Source: Phycisphaerae bacterium
GTDB lineage: Bacteria; Planctomycetota; Phycisphaerae; Phycisphaerales; UBA1924
DNA: 64,000 bases
Reading direction: 5' to 3'
Assembly: GCA_016793805.1 (NCBI GenBank)
Contig: JAEUIZ010000056.1
Span: forward strand, 186,001-250,000
Shown here piece by piece: positions 7,752-15,985 of this stretch. Positions within the stretch are counted from its first letter, which is position 1; each line of letters begins with the position of its first letter. The translations under genes and the position numbers were made by a program. The notes beneath the pieces were generated by a model. It saw nothing but the letters and a program-made list of their open reading frames with translations, did not search any database and was not told where the DNA came from.

Positions 7752-8957
7752 ATGAGGTACACCCGCGTCGGTCGGCTCATCGTGCTCACGCTTGCCGCGC
7801 TGGCGAGCGGCCGTCCGGCGCGCGCGCAGGAGGCGCCGCTCACGCTCGCCGAGCGGATCGAGGCCATCCGTGCCAAGCACAAGGTCCCGGCGCTGGCGGT
7901 GGTGCTGATGGACGGCGAGCGCGTGGCGGCATCGGCGGTCGCGGGCGTCCGGGCCGCGGGGTCGCCCGAGCCCGCGACCCTCGCCGACCAGTGGCACCTC
8001 GGGTCGTGCACCAAGGCGATGACCGCGACGCTGGCGGCGCGGCTGGTGGAGCGAGGGGCGATCACTTGGGAGACCACGGTCGTCGATGTCCTGCCGGCGC
8101 TGAAGCCCGTGATGACGCCGGGGTGGGAGAAGGTCACGCTGCGGCATCTCGTCACGAACACGGCGGGCGTGCCCGCGGACATCATGAAGGACGAGGCGTG
8201 GGGCACGCTCTGGCAGGGGACGCGCGAGGGCATTCCTCCGCGCGAGCAGCGGACGGCCCTGCTGGCCCGGCTCGTGACGCTCCCGCTCGACCACGCGCCC
8301 GGCTCGGCCAGCAAGTACAGCAACCAGAACTTCATCGTCGCCGGGCACATGCTCGAAACGGTGGCGAACACGGCGTGGGAGGACCTGGTGACGCGGGAGG
8401 TCTTTGTGCCGCTGGGGATCACGTCGGGCGGGTTCGGCGCGCCCGGGAGCGCGGCGACGGTCGATCAGCCGCGCGGGCACCGGGGCAGGGACGGGGACTG
8501 GACTCCGGTGCCGCCCGGCGTGGGTGCGGACAACCCAACGGGTCTCGGCCCGGCGGGGACGGCGCGGATGACGCTCCCGGACTGGGGGCGATTCGTGGCG
8601 GCGCACGCGCGCGGGGAGCGAACGCCGGTGCTGGCCGAGGGCAAGGCGTTCCTGACGCCCGAGTCGTTCCGACTCTTGCACACGCCGCAGATCCCGAACC
8701 GAGAGGGCGAGGGATACTCGATGGGGTGGGCGGTGACCCGTCGGCCGTGGGGCAAGGGCGACGGCGAGGGCGACGAGGGCCGGGTGCTGACGCACGGAGG
8801 CTCGAACACGATGTGGTTCTGCGTGGCGTGGGTGTCGGTGGAGCGCGGGTTCGCGGTGCTGGCGGCGACGAACTGCGCCGGGCCGAGGGCGACTCGGGCC
8901 GCGGATGAGGCCGTGGGCGCGGCGATGCAGGAACTCGCGCGAGGAGCCAAGCCATGA
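7752..8957 (+). CDS. Secreted serine hydrolase of the beta-lactamase/PBP fold
   Basis: A 401-residue exported enzyme. A signal peptide with an ARA-QE cleavage site ends near residue 25. The class C/PBP4-like triad is complete: GSCTKAMTA (SxxK, catalytic Ser near 85), KYSNQN (YxN near 183) and THGGSN (HxG near 348). Family members act as D-Ala-D-Ala peptidases, esterases or beta-lactamases, and sequence alone does not choose between them. A strong Shine-Dalgarno AGGAGG lies 5 nt before the ATG. Its last codons overlap the start of the cyclophilin gene (ATGA), so the two envelope proteins form an operon. Confidence 0.88.
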   Translation: MRYTRVGRLIVLTLAALASGRPARAQEAPLTLAERIEAIRAKHKVPALAVVLMDGERVAASAVAGVRAAGSPEPATLADQWHLGSCTKAMTATLAARLVERGAITWETTVVDVLPALKPVMTPGWEKVTLRHLVTNTAGVPADIMKDEAWGTLWQGTREGIPPREQRTALLARLVTLPLDHAPGSASKYSNQNFIVAGHMLETVANTAWEDLVTREVFVPLGITSGGFGAPGSAATVDQPRGHRGRDGDWTPVPPGVGADNPTGLGPAGTARMTLPDWGRFVAAHARGERTPVLAEGKAFLTPESFRLLHTPQIPNREGEGYSMGWAVTRRPWGKGDGEGDEGRVLTHGGSNTMWFCVAWVSVERGFAVLAATNCAGPRATRAADEAVGAAMQELARGAKP

Positions 8958-9556
8958 GTCGAACGATCCGCGCACTGGCGCTGGGAAGAGTGGGAGTTGT
9001 CGCGGCGGCGGCCGCGGTGGCGGGGTGCGCCGCGATGCGCAAGGGCCCCGCGCCGGTGGTCGTCGAGATGTCGACGTCCGCGGGCCTGATCGTGCTCGAA
9101 CTGGACCAGGCACGGGCGCCGATCGGCGTGTCGAACTTCCTGAAGTACGCCGACCGGGGCGACTACGCCGGGACCATCTTCCATCGCATCGTGCCCGGGT
9201 TTGTGATCCAGGGCGGGGGCTACACCGCAGAGTTGAAGGAGTTGCCGAGTGACCAGCCGATCGCCAACGAGTGGACCAACGGGCTGAAGAACGTGCGCGG
9301 GACGGTCGGGTGGGCGCGGGACGAGGGCCCGGACACGGCGACCCGCGAGTTCTTCATCAATCTGGTCGATAACGAGAAACTGGATCGGCCCCGTCCGCGC
9401 ACGGGCGGCGCGGGCTATGCGGTCTTCGGGCGCGTCGTCGAGGGGATGGACGTGGTGGACCGGATCGCCGCGAGCGAGACCTACGCGATCCCCACGCGGG
9501 ACATGAAGGACGTGCCCCGCAGCCCGGTGATCGTGACGAGCGTCCGCCGACGATAG
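8954..9556 (+). CDS. Lipoprotein peptidyl-prolyl cis-trans isomerase (cyclophilin)
   Basis: A 200-residue cyclophilin with a lipoprotein signal (AAVAGC, Cys near residue 25), so it should be anchored at the membrane and act on folding proteins in the envelope. The fold is clear: VVEMSTSAGLIVLELD, APIGVSNFLKYADRGDY, then TIFHRIVPGFVIQGGGYT with the catalytic Arg of FHRI, and later REFFINLVDN and AVFGRVVEGMDVVDRI. The ATG overlaps the stop of the serine hydrolase, and GAGGAG lies upstream. Confidence 0.92.
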   Translation: MSRTIRALALGRVGVVAAAAAVAGCAAMRKGPAPVVVEMSTSAGLIVLELDQARAPIGVSNFLKYADRGDYAGTIFHRIVPGFVIQGGGYTAELKELPSDQPIANEWTNGLKNVRGTVGWARDEGPDTATREFFINLVDNEKLDRPRPRTGGAGYAVFGRVVEGMDVVDRIAASETYAIPTRDMKDVPRSPVIVTSVRRR

Positions 9557-9576
9557 GGGACAGGCGGGGACGGGAG

Positions 9577-9582
9577 TACGAT
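9577..9582 (+). promoter_or_regulatory. Candidate -10 element upstream of the GME-like gene
   Basis: TACGAT lies 65 nt before the GTG at 9648. A transcript from here would carry the G-rich block at 9607-9638 in its leader. No good -35 was seen. Confidence 0.3.
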
Positions 9583-9606
9583 CGGGCCCGGCGCGCGGCG
9601 CCGAGC

Positions 9607-9638
9607 GGGGGCGGGAGGGGGCGGGAGGGGGGGGAGGG
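9607..9638 (+). promoter_or_regulatory. G-rich block with six G runs in a 5' leader (G-quadruplex candidate) overlapping the Shine-Dalgarno
   Basis: G runs of 5, 3, 5, 3, 8 and 3 bases are separated by single C or A bases. The last part, GGGAGGGAG, also serves as the Shine-Dalgarno for the GTG at 9648. On RNA or the coding strand this could fold into a quadruplex and limit ribosome access (inference). Confidence 0.4.
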
Positions 9639-9647
9639 AGCCAGCGC

Positions 9648-10790
9648 GTGAAGGAACTGATCGTTATTGCCGGGGGAGGCGGGTTCATCGGGGGGCATCT
9701 CGCGGCGGACCTGCTCCGCCAGGGCAAGCGGGTCCGCGTCGTGGACACCAAGCCCATGGGCGAGTGGTTCCAGCGGCACAAGCACGCCGAGAACCTTCGG
9801 CTGGACCTCCAGCACCGACCGGCCTGCGACAAGGCCCTGCGCGGCGCCACCACCATCTACAACTTCGCCTGCGACATGGGCGGGATGGGCTTCGTCGAGC
9901 ACAACAAGTCGCTCTGCATGCTCAGCGTGCTCATCAACACGAACCTCCTCGCCGCCGCTAAGGACGCCGGCGTCGATCGCTTCTTCTTCGCCTCCTCGGT
10001 CTGCGTCTACAACACCGAGTTCCAGAAGGACGAGACGCGGCCACCGCTCCGCGAGCCCGAGGCCTATCCCGCGCTCCCGGACGACGGGTACGGATGGGAG
10101 AAACTCTTCGGCGAGCGCATGTGCCGGCACTTCCGCGAGGACTACGGCCTGCGCACCCGCGTGGCGCGGTATCAGCCCGTGTACGGCCCCCACGGCACCT
10201 GGGAGGGCGGTCGCGAGCGCGTGCCCGCGGCGATCTGTCGCAAGGTCGTGCAGGCGAAACTCACCGGGAAACATGAGATCGAGATCTGGGGCGACGGGAC
10301 CCAGACGCGGAGTTTCATGTATATCGACGACTGCGTGAAGGGGACGCAGATGCTCGTCGCCAGCGACGTGGGCGACCCGGTGAACATGGGCCCGCGCGAC
10401 CTGGTCTCGATCAACCAACTCGTGGACGAGGTCGAGTCCATCGCGGGGCTCTCGCTCAAGCGCAACTACAAACTCGACGCGCCCAAGGGCGTGGGCGGGC
10501 GGCGGATCGACAACGCGCTCCTGCGGTCGCTCTTCGCGTGGGAGCCCTCGACGCCCTTCCGGCAAGGGCTCGAGCGCACGTTCGCGTGGATCCATGACGA
10601 GTACGTGAAGAAGTACGGCAGCGGGCCGACGCCGAGGAGGGTCTCGGCCCCGAAGCCGACGCCCAAGCCGGCGACGAAGCGCCCGACGCGCGACAAGGCC
10701 GCGGCGCGCGGCAAGCCCGCGGCTCGGAGTAAGGCAGGTCGTCGCTCGGCGAAGGTCGGCGCCAAGCGGGCCGCTCGCGGCACGCGGTAG
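9648..10790 (+). CDS. GDP-mannose 3,5-epimerase-like NAD(P)-dependent sugar epimerase with a basic C-terminal tail
   Basis: A 380-residue extended-SDR enzyme. The cofactor loop is IAGGGGFIGGHLA (residues 6-18). The GME-type segment CDMGGMGFVEHNKS lies near 75, the catalytic Ser region SSVCVYNTE near 116, and the active-site Tyr is in DGYGWEKLF (YxxxK). RPVYGPxGTWEGGREKxPAAICRKV of the GME family is matched by QPVYGPHGTWEGGRER. GME converts GDP-D-mannose to GDP-L-galactose or gulose. After about residue 320 comes a Lys/Ala/Arg/Pro-rich tail of roughly 60 residues that resembles histone H1 and is not part of the enzyme fold. The start is a GTG with GGGAGGGAG 7 nt upstream. Confidence 0.88.
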   Translation: MKELIVIAGGGGFIGGHLAADLLRQGKRVRVVDTKPMGEWFQRHKHAENLRLDLQHRPACDKALRGATTIYNFACDMGGMGFVEHNKSLCMLSVLINTNLLAAAKDAGVDRFFFASSVCVYNTEFQKDETRPPLREPEAYPALPDDGYGWEKLFGERMCRHFREDYGLRTRVARYQPVYGPHGTWEGGRERVPAAICRKVVQAKLTGKHEIEIWGDGTQTRSFMYIDDCVKGTQMLVASDVGDPVNMGPRDLVSINQLVDEVESIAGLSLKRNYKLDAPKGVGGRRIDNALLRSLFAWEPSTPFRQGLERTFAWIHDEYVKKYGSGPTPRRVSAPKPTPKPATKRPTRDKAAARGKPAARSKAGRRSAKVGAKRAARGTR

Positions 10791-10856
10791 CGGCGCGGCG
10801 GCGGACCCCGCGCTCGGCGATGTTCACGCGAGGATCGATCTTTTTCTCCGGGTCGC

Positions 10857-10884
10857 TTGACAACTCGGAATCCTGATGTACGTT
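10857..10884 (+). promoter_or_regulatory. Promoter TTGACA-N16-TACGTT
   Basis: A perfect -35 (10857-10862) and a TACGTT -10 (10879-10884) are 16 bp apart, 58 nt before the ATG at 10942. This fits the secreted-protein gene that follows. Confidence 0.55.
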
Positions 10885-10941
10885 GTTACGTGAGCGGCAC
10901 GAGTTCCCGGATGTTGGCCAGGCCGATCGTGGAGAACCGTG

Positions 10942-12217
10942 ATGAAGCGAGAGCGTGCATTCCGGGCGTTAGGGGGGGGGGTCGGGTAGTCTGGCGTTGG
11001 GCCTTTCGCTGGTCCTTCTGCTGGTCGTGCTCGGCGCAATCCGTTGGGCGCCTTTGGGGAGTCGGGGCGTGATGGTCGCACCCGCGCGAGAACGACCGGC
11101 CGTGCATCGGAGCGCCCATCGCCTGCCGACGAGGTCCGTGAGCGCCACGGCGTCGAGCCTCGAGGTTGTGGCGTGCACGGACAACCTGGCGGCGAACCCG
11201 GCGTCGGCCGATGGCGGCTACACCCGGTCCGGGGGAACGGCCTCGTGGACCAACGCGACCAGCATCTACACCTCGAACAACACGTACGCAACCTGCGTGC
11301 TGGGAGGGGACGAGAAGTCGAAGTTCCTCCGGGCCGGGGGCTTCGCGCTCGGGGCGTTGCCGGACGATGCCATCATCCGCGGGGTCGAGGTGCGCATCCG
11401 CCGATATGCCGCGGGCGACGGCCCGATCCAGGAGGCCGCGGTCCAGTTGGCCCGTGAGCACGTCGTCAACTCGACGAACCGGGCGACCAACGCGGCCGTC
11501 GGTCAGACGCCCGCGGTGGCGACGTACGGGAGCGCCACGGACACGTGGGGCGAGCAGATGGCAACGCCCGCGCTGTACAAGCCGGCGAACTTCGGGGTCC
11601 TGATCGGCTATGACAACACGGCCTTCGGCGTCGACGTAGAGGGATACGTCCTCGTCGACCATGTTGAACTGACCGTGTACTTTGATGAGGCGCCCGACTG
11701 TGCGGGCTTGACAGAATCTTCATCCTGGGCGGGCAATGCCAGCGCAAACTCGACCTGGACAAACCCCAGTTACGCTGCCGGTGCCCCAACCAACAACGAT
11801 AGCGCTGTGGCGGAACTAGGCGGAGCGGGGTTTACTGAGTATCTGGTGCTTTCGGACTTCAGTTTCTCGATTCCCGAGACGGATGTTATTCGCGGCGTCC
11901 AAGTGACGATCGTCCATCGAATGACGGGGGCGGTTACACGCTGGCACTACATCACGATCCGGTACAACAACGCCGACGTGGGCCGACCGAAATACCCGTT
12001 CATTGCGGAGACGGGGAGTTCGTTTGTGTATGGCGAGTATGGAAACTGCGCCGACTTCTGGCCACCGCCCGGCTCTCAGACCAACCAGTTCACGCCCGAG
12101 ATGTTCAACTCGGGGGAGATCATTGTCGGGATCCGGTTCGAGAACAACGCCCCGTCAGGCTCGGCGACCGCAGAGATCAACGCCGTCAAACTCACGGTCT
12201 GGCACGAAGCGCCATAG
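10942..12217 (+). CDS. Secreted protein with two similar domains; reading frame broken by a G10 tract
   Basis: The best start is ATG 10942 with GGAGAA 7 nt upstream. It gives MKRERAFRALGGG and then reaches TAG at 10987 because of a run of ten G (10972-10981). With nine G the frame continues as SGSLALGLSLVLLLVVLGAI, a normal signal sequence or anchor joined to the long downstream frame. As sequenced, only a TTG at 10997 opens that frame. The roughly 420-residue product has two copies of a beta-rich module (about 60-245 and 245-420). Each copy starts with a Trp/Asn/Thr-rich segment, has a DxIIRGVxVxI strand and ends in a VxLTVxxxE strand. No catalytic motif or known family is visible. The next gene follows after 14 nt and is also secreted. 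Confidence 0.65.
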
Positions 12218-12231
12218 GGAGGTGGAGCAGC

Positions 12232-12936
12232 ATGCAAAGCATGACGCACGTTGGCTGGTGGAGCGCTGGGCTCGTCGCGGCCTCGGCCGCGCTCGGGCAG
12301 GGGCCGCTCGCGACGCACTCCTGGTCATTTGTCGAGGTCGTCGCAGGAACGAACACGCCGGTGGCCGCGCCCGACGGCATCTTGCAGCCTGGTGAGGCGG
12401 CACGGCTATCGCTCTCGGTTGCATTCTCGCCAGCCGTTGGATCGACCATGACATACACCCCCCCGCCAGGCTCAGGTGTGGGCACCGTTGCTGGGTTGGG
12501 CGGCGTGTTGTTCGACATCCTCGGCAGCGCCAACTCACAAGGCACATGGTCGTTCAATGTTCGCGCCCCCGCTTTCTCGCTGGGCCAGGCCGGCGACGAG
12601 TTGGCTGGTGGGACGGGTCGCACAAACGCTGGGGCACAGCAGTTCCTGCTGCCCGGACAGACCGCAAACTCGTCAAATCCGGTGAGCGCGATCTGGAGCA
12701 TGGTCTGGACGCCAGCGAGTTTCTCGCCGCGCACGGTTACCTGGCAGGGCGCGGCGGCCTCGTCATCGCCATCCGCGCACACGGGGCTTCTCATCCAGTT
12801 CGACCCGGTTCCCAGCTACGTGGGTGTCTACATCCCCGCCCAGTTCGGCTCCGTCTCCGTCCCGATCGTTCCCGCGCCGGGCGTGGGCGCGGTCGCGCTC
12901 GTCGGGGCCGCGGCGCTCATGCGTCGTCGCCGGTAG
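12232..12936 (+). CDS. Secreted protein with PAPG-type PEP-CTERM-like sorting tail
   Basis: A 234-residue exported protein. The signal peptide (LVAASAALGQG) ends near residue 23. The middle is a beta-rich sequence of unknown function with many Ser, Gly and Thr. The last 22 residues have the three-part layout of PEP-CTERM-like signals: VPAPG, a hydrophobic helix (VGAVALVGAAALM) and RRRR. In such systems an exosortase removes the tail and the protein goes to the surface or matrix; no exosortase gene is in this window. GGGAGGTGG lies just upstream of the ATG. It follows the two-domain secreted protein by 14 nt, so the two are probably co-transcribed. Confidence 0.7.
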   Translation: MQSMTHVGWWSAGLVAASAALGQGPLATHSWSFVEVVAGTNTPVAAPDGILQPGEAARLSLSVAFSPAVGSTMTYTPPPGSGVGTVAGLGGVLFDILGSANSQGTWSFNVRAPAFSLGQAGDELAGGTGRTNAGAQQFLLPGQTANSSNPVSAIWSMVWTPASFSPRTVTWQGAAASSSPSAHTGLLIQFDPVPSYVGVYIPAQFGSVSVPIVPAPGVGAVALVGAAALMRRRR

Positions 12937-12943
12937 CGCGCCC

Positions 12944-14290
12944 CTACGCCGGCCTTGCGGGCGCCCGCCCGACGGAGTAGTACCAGAACCCGCGCTCGGC
13001 GAGTTGGTTCCGGCGGTACAGGTTCCGGCCGTCAAAGACGACCCGGCCCCGCATGATCTGCGCCAGCCGCGCGAAGTCGGGGCTCTTGAACTCGTCCCAA
13101 TCCGTGCAGACCACGAGCGCATCCGCGCCCTTGGCCGCCTCGTACATGTCGTCGAGGATCACCGGCCCGGGTCCGAGTTCGCGGCGGGCGTTCTCGTTGG
13201 CCACGGGGTCGAACGCGCGGATGATCGCGCCGTAGCCCAGCGCCTTGCGGATGAGCGTCAGGGCCGGGGCCTCGCGGATGTCGTCGGTCTTGGGCTTGAA
13301 GGCGATGCCCCAGAATGCCAGCGTCTTGCCCGAGAGTCCCCCGGCGTTCTTGAAGTGCTCCTGGAGTTTCCCGAAGAAGCGTTCGCGCTGCCGCTGGTTG
13401 GCCTCGTGGACGGCCTTGGAGACGGGGATGGGCACGCCGCGGGTCTCGCCCATCATGATGCAGGCGAGGGTATCCTTGGGGAAGCACGAGCCGCCGTAGC
13501 CTAGCCCGGGATAGAGGAAGGCGTTGCCGATGCGTTTGTCCGAGCACATGCCCTCGCGGACGCGCCCGATGTCGGCGCCGTAGGCCTCGCAGAGGTTGGC
13601 CATCTCGTTGATGAAACTGATCTTGGTGGCGAGGAAGTTGTTGGAGGCGTACTTGACCATCTCGGCCGAGACGACGTCCATGAGGAAGATGGGGTGCCCG
13701 TTGCGGACGAAGGGGTCGTAGAGATCCTTGAAGGCGGCGCCGGTGGCGTCGTCCTCGACGCCAACGACGACGCGGTCGGGCTTCATGAAGTCGTCGATGG
13801 CCGCGCCCTCCTTGAGGAACTCCGGGTTGTCGGCGACCTTGAAGGGGATGTCGGCGCCGGCGCGGGCGCGGATCCGGTCGCGGACCGCCAGCGTCGTGCC
13901 CACGGGGACCGTGCTCTTCATCACGATGACCTTGGGCTGCTGCTTGGGCCCGAGGCTCTTGAGGACGTCGGCGATGTCGTCCGCCGCGGAGTGGATGTAC
14001 TTGAGGTCGGTGTGCCCGCGCTCGTCGCTGGGCGTCCCGACACAGATGAAGATCATCTCGGCGTCGCGATAGGCCTGGGCCTTGTCGGTGGTGAAGAAGA
14101 GCCGTTTGGCGGCGACGTTGTGGGCCATCATCTCGGTGAGGCCGGGCTCATAGATCGGGCAGACGCCCTTGTTGAGTTTGTCGATCTTGCCCGCGTCCAC
14201 GTCGAGGCAGGTGACGTGGTTGCCGGTGTTGGCGAAGCAGACGCCGGTGACGAGTCCGACGTACCCGGTGCCGACCATCGTGAGACGCAT
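12944..14290 (-). CDS. ugd: UDP-glucose 6-dehydrogenase
   Basis: A 448-residue enzyme that makes UDP-glucuronate from UDP-glucose with two NAD+, supplying precursors for acidic polysaccharide. The NAD-binding N-terminus is MVGTGYVGLVTGVCFA, followed by FICVGTPSDERGHTD, KSTVPVGT and NPEFLKEGAAIDDF. The central helix has YASNNFLATKISFINEMA. The catalytic Cys is in LGYGGSCFPKD near 260, and the C-terminal UDP-binding domain has GIAFKPKTDDIREAP. Length and motifs are normal for the family. It ends 7 nt from the convergent PEP-CTERM-type gene. With the nearby GME-like gene it suggests sugar-nucleotide supply for a surface polymer. Confidence 0.95.
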   Translation of the reverse strand: MRLTMVGTGYVGLVTGVCFANTGNHVTCLDVDAGKIDKLNKGVCPIYEPGLTEMMAHNVAAKRLFFTTDKAQAYRDAEMIFICVGTPSDERGHTDLKYIHSAADDIADVLKSLGPKQQPKVIVMKSTVPVGTTLAVRDRIRARAGADIPFKVADNPEFLKEGAAIDDFMKPDRVVVGVEDDATGAAFKDLYDPFVRNGHPIFLMDVVSAEMVKYASNNFLATKISFINEMANLCEAYGADIGRVREGMCSDKRIGNAFLYPGLGYGGSCFPKDTLACIMMGETRGVPIPVSKAVHEANQRQRERFFGKLQEHFKNAGGLSGKTLAFWGIAFKPKTDDIREAPALTLIRKALGYGAIIRAFDPVANENARRELGPGPVILDDMYEAAKGADALVVCTDWDEFKSPDFARLAQIMRGRVVFDGRNLYRRNQLAERGFWYYSVGRAPARPA

Positions 14291-14341
14291 GGCTGTGCTC
14301 GCTTGGGGAGAGTGGTGGGGGGCTGCCGAATGTGGGGGCGG

Positions 14342-14347
14342 AGTCTA
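14342..14347 (-). promoter_or_regulatory. Candidate -10 element of ugd
   Basis: TAGACT on the minus strand lies 51 nt upstream of the ugd ATG at 14290. No -35 at the usual distance and no clear Shine-Dalgarno were found, so support is weak. Confidence 0.25.
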
Positions 14348-14442
14348 CGCCCGCTCCGTTATCGGCGATTCCCAAGCCCTACGTCAGCCGGTCGGCGTGG
14401 GTTCGGCATGGATGCCGTCGGCGGGGGGAGAGCGGGACTCGA

Positions 14443-14448
14443 TACAGT
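14443..14448 (+). promoter_or_regulatory. Probable -10 element of a leaderless promoter
   Basis: TACAGT ends 8 nt before ATG 14457 with no Shine-Dalgarno in between (GCGGCCCC). Confidence 0.45.
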
Positions 14449-14456
14449 GCGGCCCC

Positions 14457-15269
14457 ATGCCGACCCCGCCCCATCGCCACCTCCTCTATCAGCGCGCGGT
14501 GCAGTGCGTCCAGGCCGAGGTGGACTTCGTCGACGCAACCTTCCGCGCCCTGCGGGGGCGTCCGCCCCGGCGGATGCGCGAGGACTTCTGCGGGACCGCG
14601 GCGACGTGCGCGGAATGGGTCCGGCGCGGGCCGCGACGCGAGGCGCTGGGCGTCGACCTCGACGGCGAAACGCTCGACTGGGGCCGCGCGCACAACCTCG
14701 GGCGGCTCACGCCCGCCCGGGCGCGGCGGGTGGAACTGCGCCGGCGGGACGTGCGCGCGCCCGGGCCCGGCGCGGACCGCATGGACGCGATTCTCGCCAT
14801 GAACTTCTCCTACTGGGTCTTCAAGACCCGATCGGCGCTCCGCGGGTACTTCCGATCCGTCCGGCGGAGCCTCGGGCGCGAGGGCGTGTTCTTCATGGAT
14901 ATCTACGGCGGGTGGGAGAGCATGAAGCCGCAGCGGGAGCGCCGGCCCATCGGCGGCGGGGGGCGACGCGGGCGCGGGTTCATCTATTGGTGGGAGCAAG
15001 AGTCGTTCGACCCGATCACGCACCGCCTGGTGTGCCACATCAGTTTCAGCCTCCCGGGGCGGTGGCGGATTCGACGGGCGTTCACCTACGACTGGCGGCT
15101 GTGGACGATCCCGGAGGTGCGCGAGGTGCTGGCCGAGGCCGGGTTCTCGAGGTCGTCGGTGTATTGGGAGGGCGACGACGGGAAGGGCGGCGGCAACGGG
15201 GAGTTCACGCTCGCTCAGACCGCCGAGGCCGACCCCTGTGTGCTGGCGTACATCGTGGCAGAGCGCTAG
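14457..15269 (+). CDS. Class I SAM-dependent methyltransferase (DFCGTA type)
   Basis: A 270-residue methyltransferase. Motif I is the unusual REDFCGTAATCAEW near residue 40, typical of one uncharacterised family. GVDLDGETLDWGR follows as the acidic ribose loop, and ILAMNFSYWVFKTR marks strand 4. The C-terminal half is rich in aromatic residues (FIYWWEQESFDP) and includes a glycine-rich loop GGGGRRGRG near 162. The start at 14457 is chosen because the conserved part begins soon after and a TACAGT hexamer lies 8 nt upstream; the frame is open for 288 nt further up. The substrate is unknown. Confidence 0.8.
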   Translation: MPTPPHRHLLYQRAVQCVQAEVDFVDATFRALRGRPPRRMREDFCGTAATCAEWVRRGPRREALGVDLDGETLDWGRAHNLGRLTPARARRVELRRRDVRAPGPGADRMDAILAMNFSYWVFKTRSALRGYFRSVRRSLGREGVFFMDIYGGWESMKPQRERRPIGGGGRRGRGFIYWWEQESFDPITHRLVCHISFSLPGRWRIRRAFTYDWRLWTIPEVREVLAEAGFSRSSVYWEGDDGKGGGNGEFTLAQTAEADPCVLAYIVAER

Positions 15270-15435
15270 TGCCGACGCGCGGAGCCGACGAGCGCGACTG
15301 CCGATTTGGCACGCCCGACCCTGATCCTGATGCCTGCGGGCAGGGTTTCGGCGGGCAGTTCGGCCCTTCTGTGGCGTCGGGACGCGGGTTCGGCCGCCCA
15401 GCGAGCGGCATCGAGATTGCCAGCGGGCTCATGTG

Positions 15436-15933
15436 ATGGAGATTCCGCGCCAGCCTGAGGCCCGACCAACGCCCGAGAACGTGGGCGGTTGTGGGCCGTG
15501 CCCGCGTCTGAACCTGCTGCTGTCAATGGGCGGGTGGCAGCAGGATCCGTGGATTGATCGGCTGCCGAAACTGCTGGAGCCGATCGGGATCCATTCGCTC
15601 CGTGCGGAGTCGGGTCGGCAGGCGTCGGAGATGATCCGCCAGTACAAGATCCACATCGCGGTGGTGGACCTGGGACTGCCGCTGGACCAATCGGGCGCCG
15701 AAGCCGGGCCGCAGGTGTTGGAGTTGATCCGCCGATTGGACCAGCCCCCGCCGACGGTGGTGGTGAAGCGGTCGCGGTCTCACCGGGACGATTGCCGGGA
15801 GATGGCGGCGGCGCTTCGGGCGGGTGCGTTCGCGGTCATTGATCGCCCGCGGCAGCAATCGGACCTGGAGATGCTGCTCGAGGTGCTCCGTCGGTGCCTG
15901 CACCGGCATTACCAGAATCGTTGGCCGGCGTAG
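15436..15933 (+). CDS. Degenerate response-regulator receiver domain protein
   Basis: A single-domain protein of 165 residues. From about residue 28 it follows the CheY fold: LLLSMGGWQQDPW (strand 1), HIAVVDLGLP with the phospho-acceptor Asp (strand 3), PTVVVKRSR (strand 4) and AGAFAVIDRP (strand 5). The acidic pair after strand 1 is absent, and the Lys of the usual KP motif is Arg (DRP). Phosphorylation chemistry is therefore unlikely, and it looks like a pseudo-receiver (inference). The start is ATG 15436 directly after an in-frame GTG, with no good Shine-Dalgarno. It lies 52 nt before groES on the same strand, so it may be co-transcribed with the chaperonin genes. Confidence 0.65.
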   Translation: MEIPRQPEARPTPENVGGCGPCPRLNLLLSMGGWQQDPWIDRLPKLLEPIGIHSLRAESGRQASEMIRQYKIHIAVVDLGLPLDQSGAEAGPQVLELIRRLDQPPPTVVVKRSRSHRDDCREMAAALRAGAFAVIDRPRQQSDLEMLLEVLRRCLHRHYQNRWPA

Positions 15934-15985
15934 CCCGGCGTCACGCAACCCACAGGACCACACACTCTCATCGGAGATTGACTCG

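Noticed and set aside
10997-10999. TTG start for the two-domain secreted protein
   Set aside because: It has no Shine-Dalgarno and lies inside the hydrophobic segment. ATG 10942 with nine G gives a better N-terminus, so I treat the TTG as an artefact of the G10 frame break, though it remains possible.
15270-15985. CIRCE/HrcA operator or sigma-32-type promoter before groES
   Set aside because: No TTAGCACTC/GAGTGCTAA repeat and no matching heat-shock hexamers were found. TTTGGCACG near 15304 lacks the second half of a sigma-54 site.
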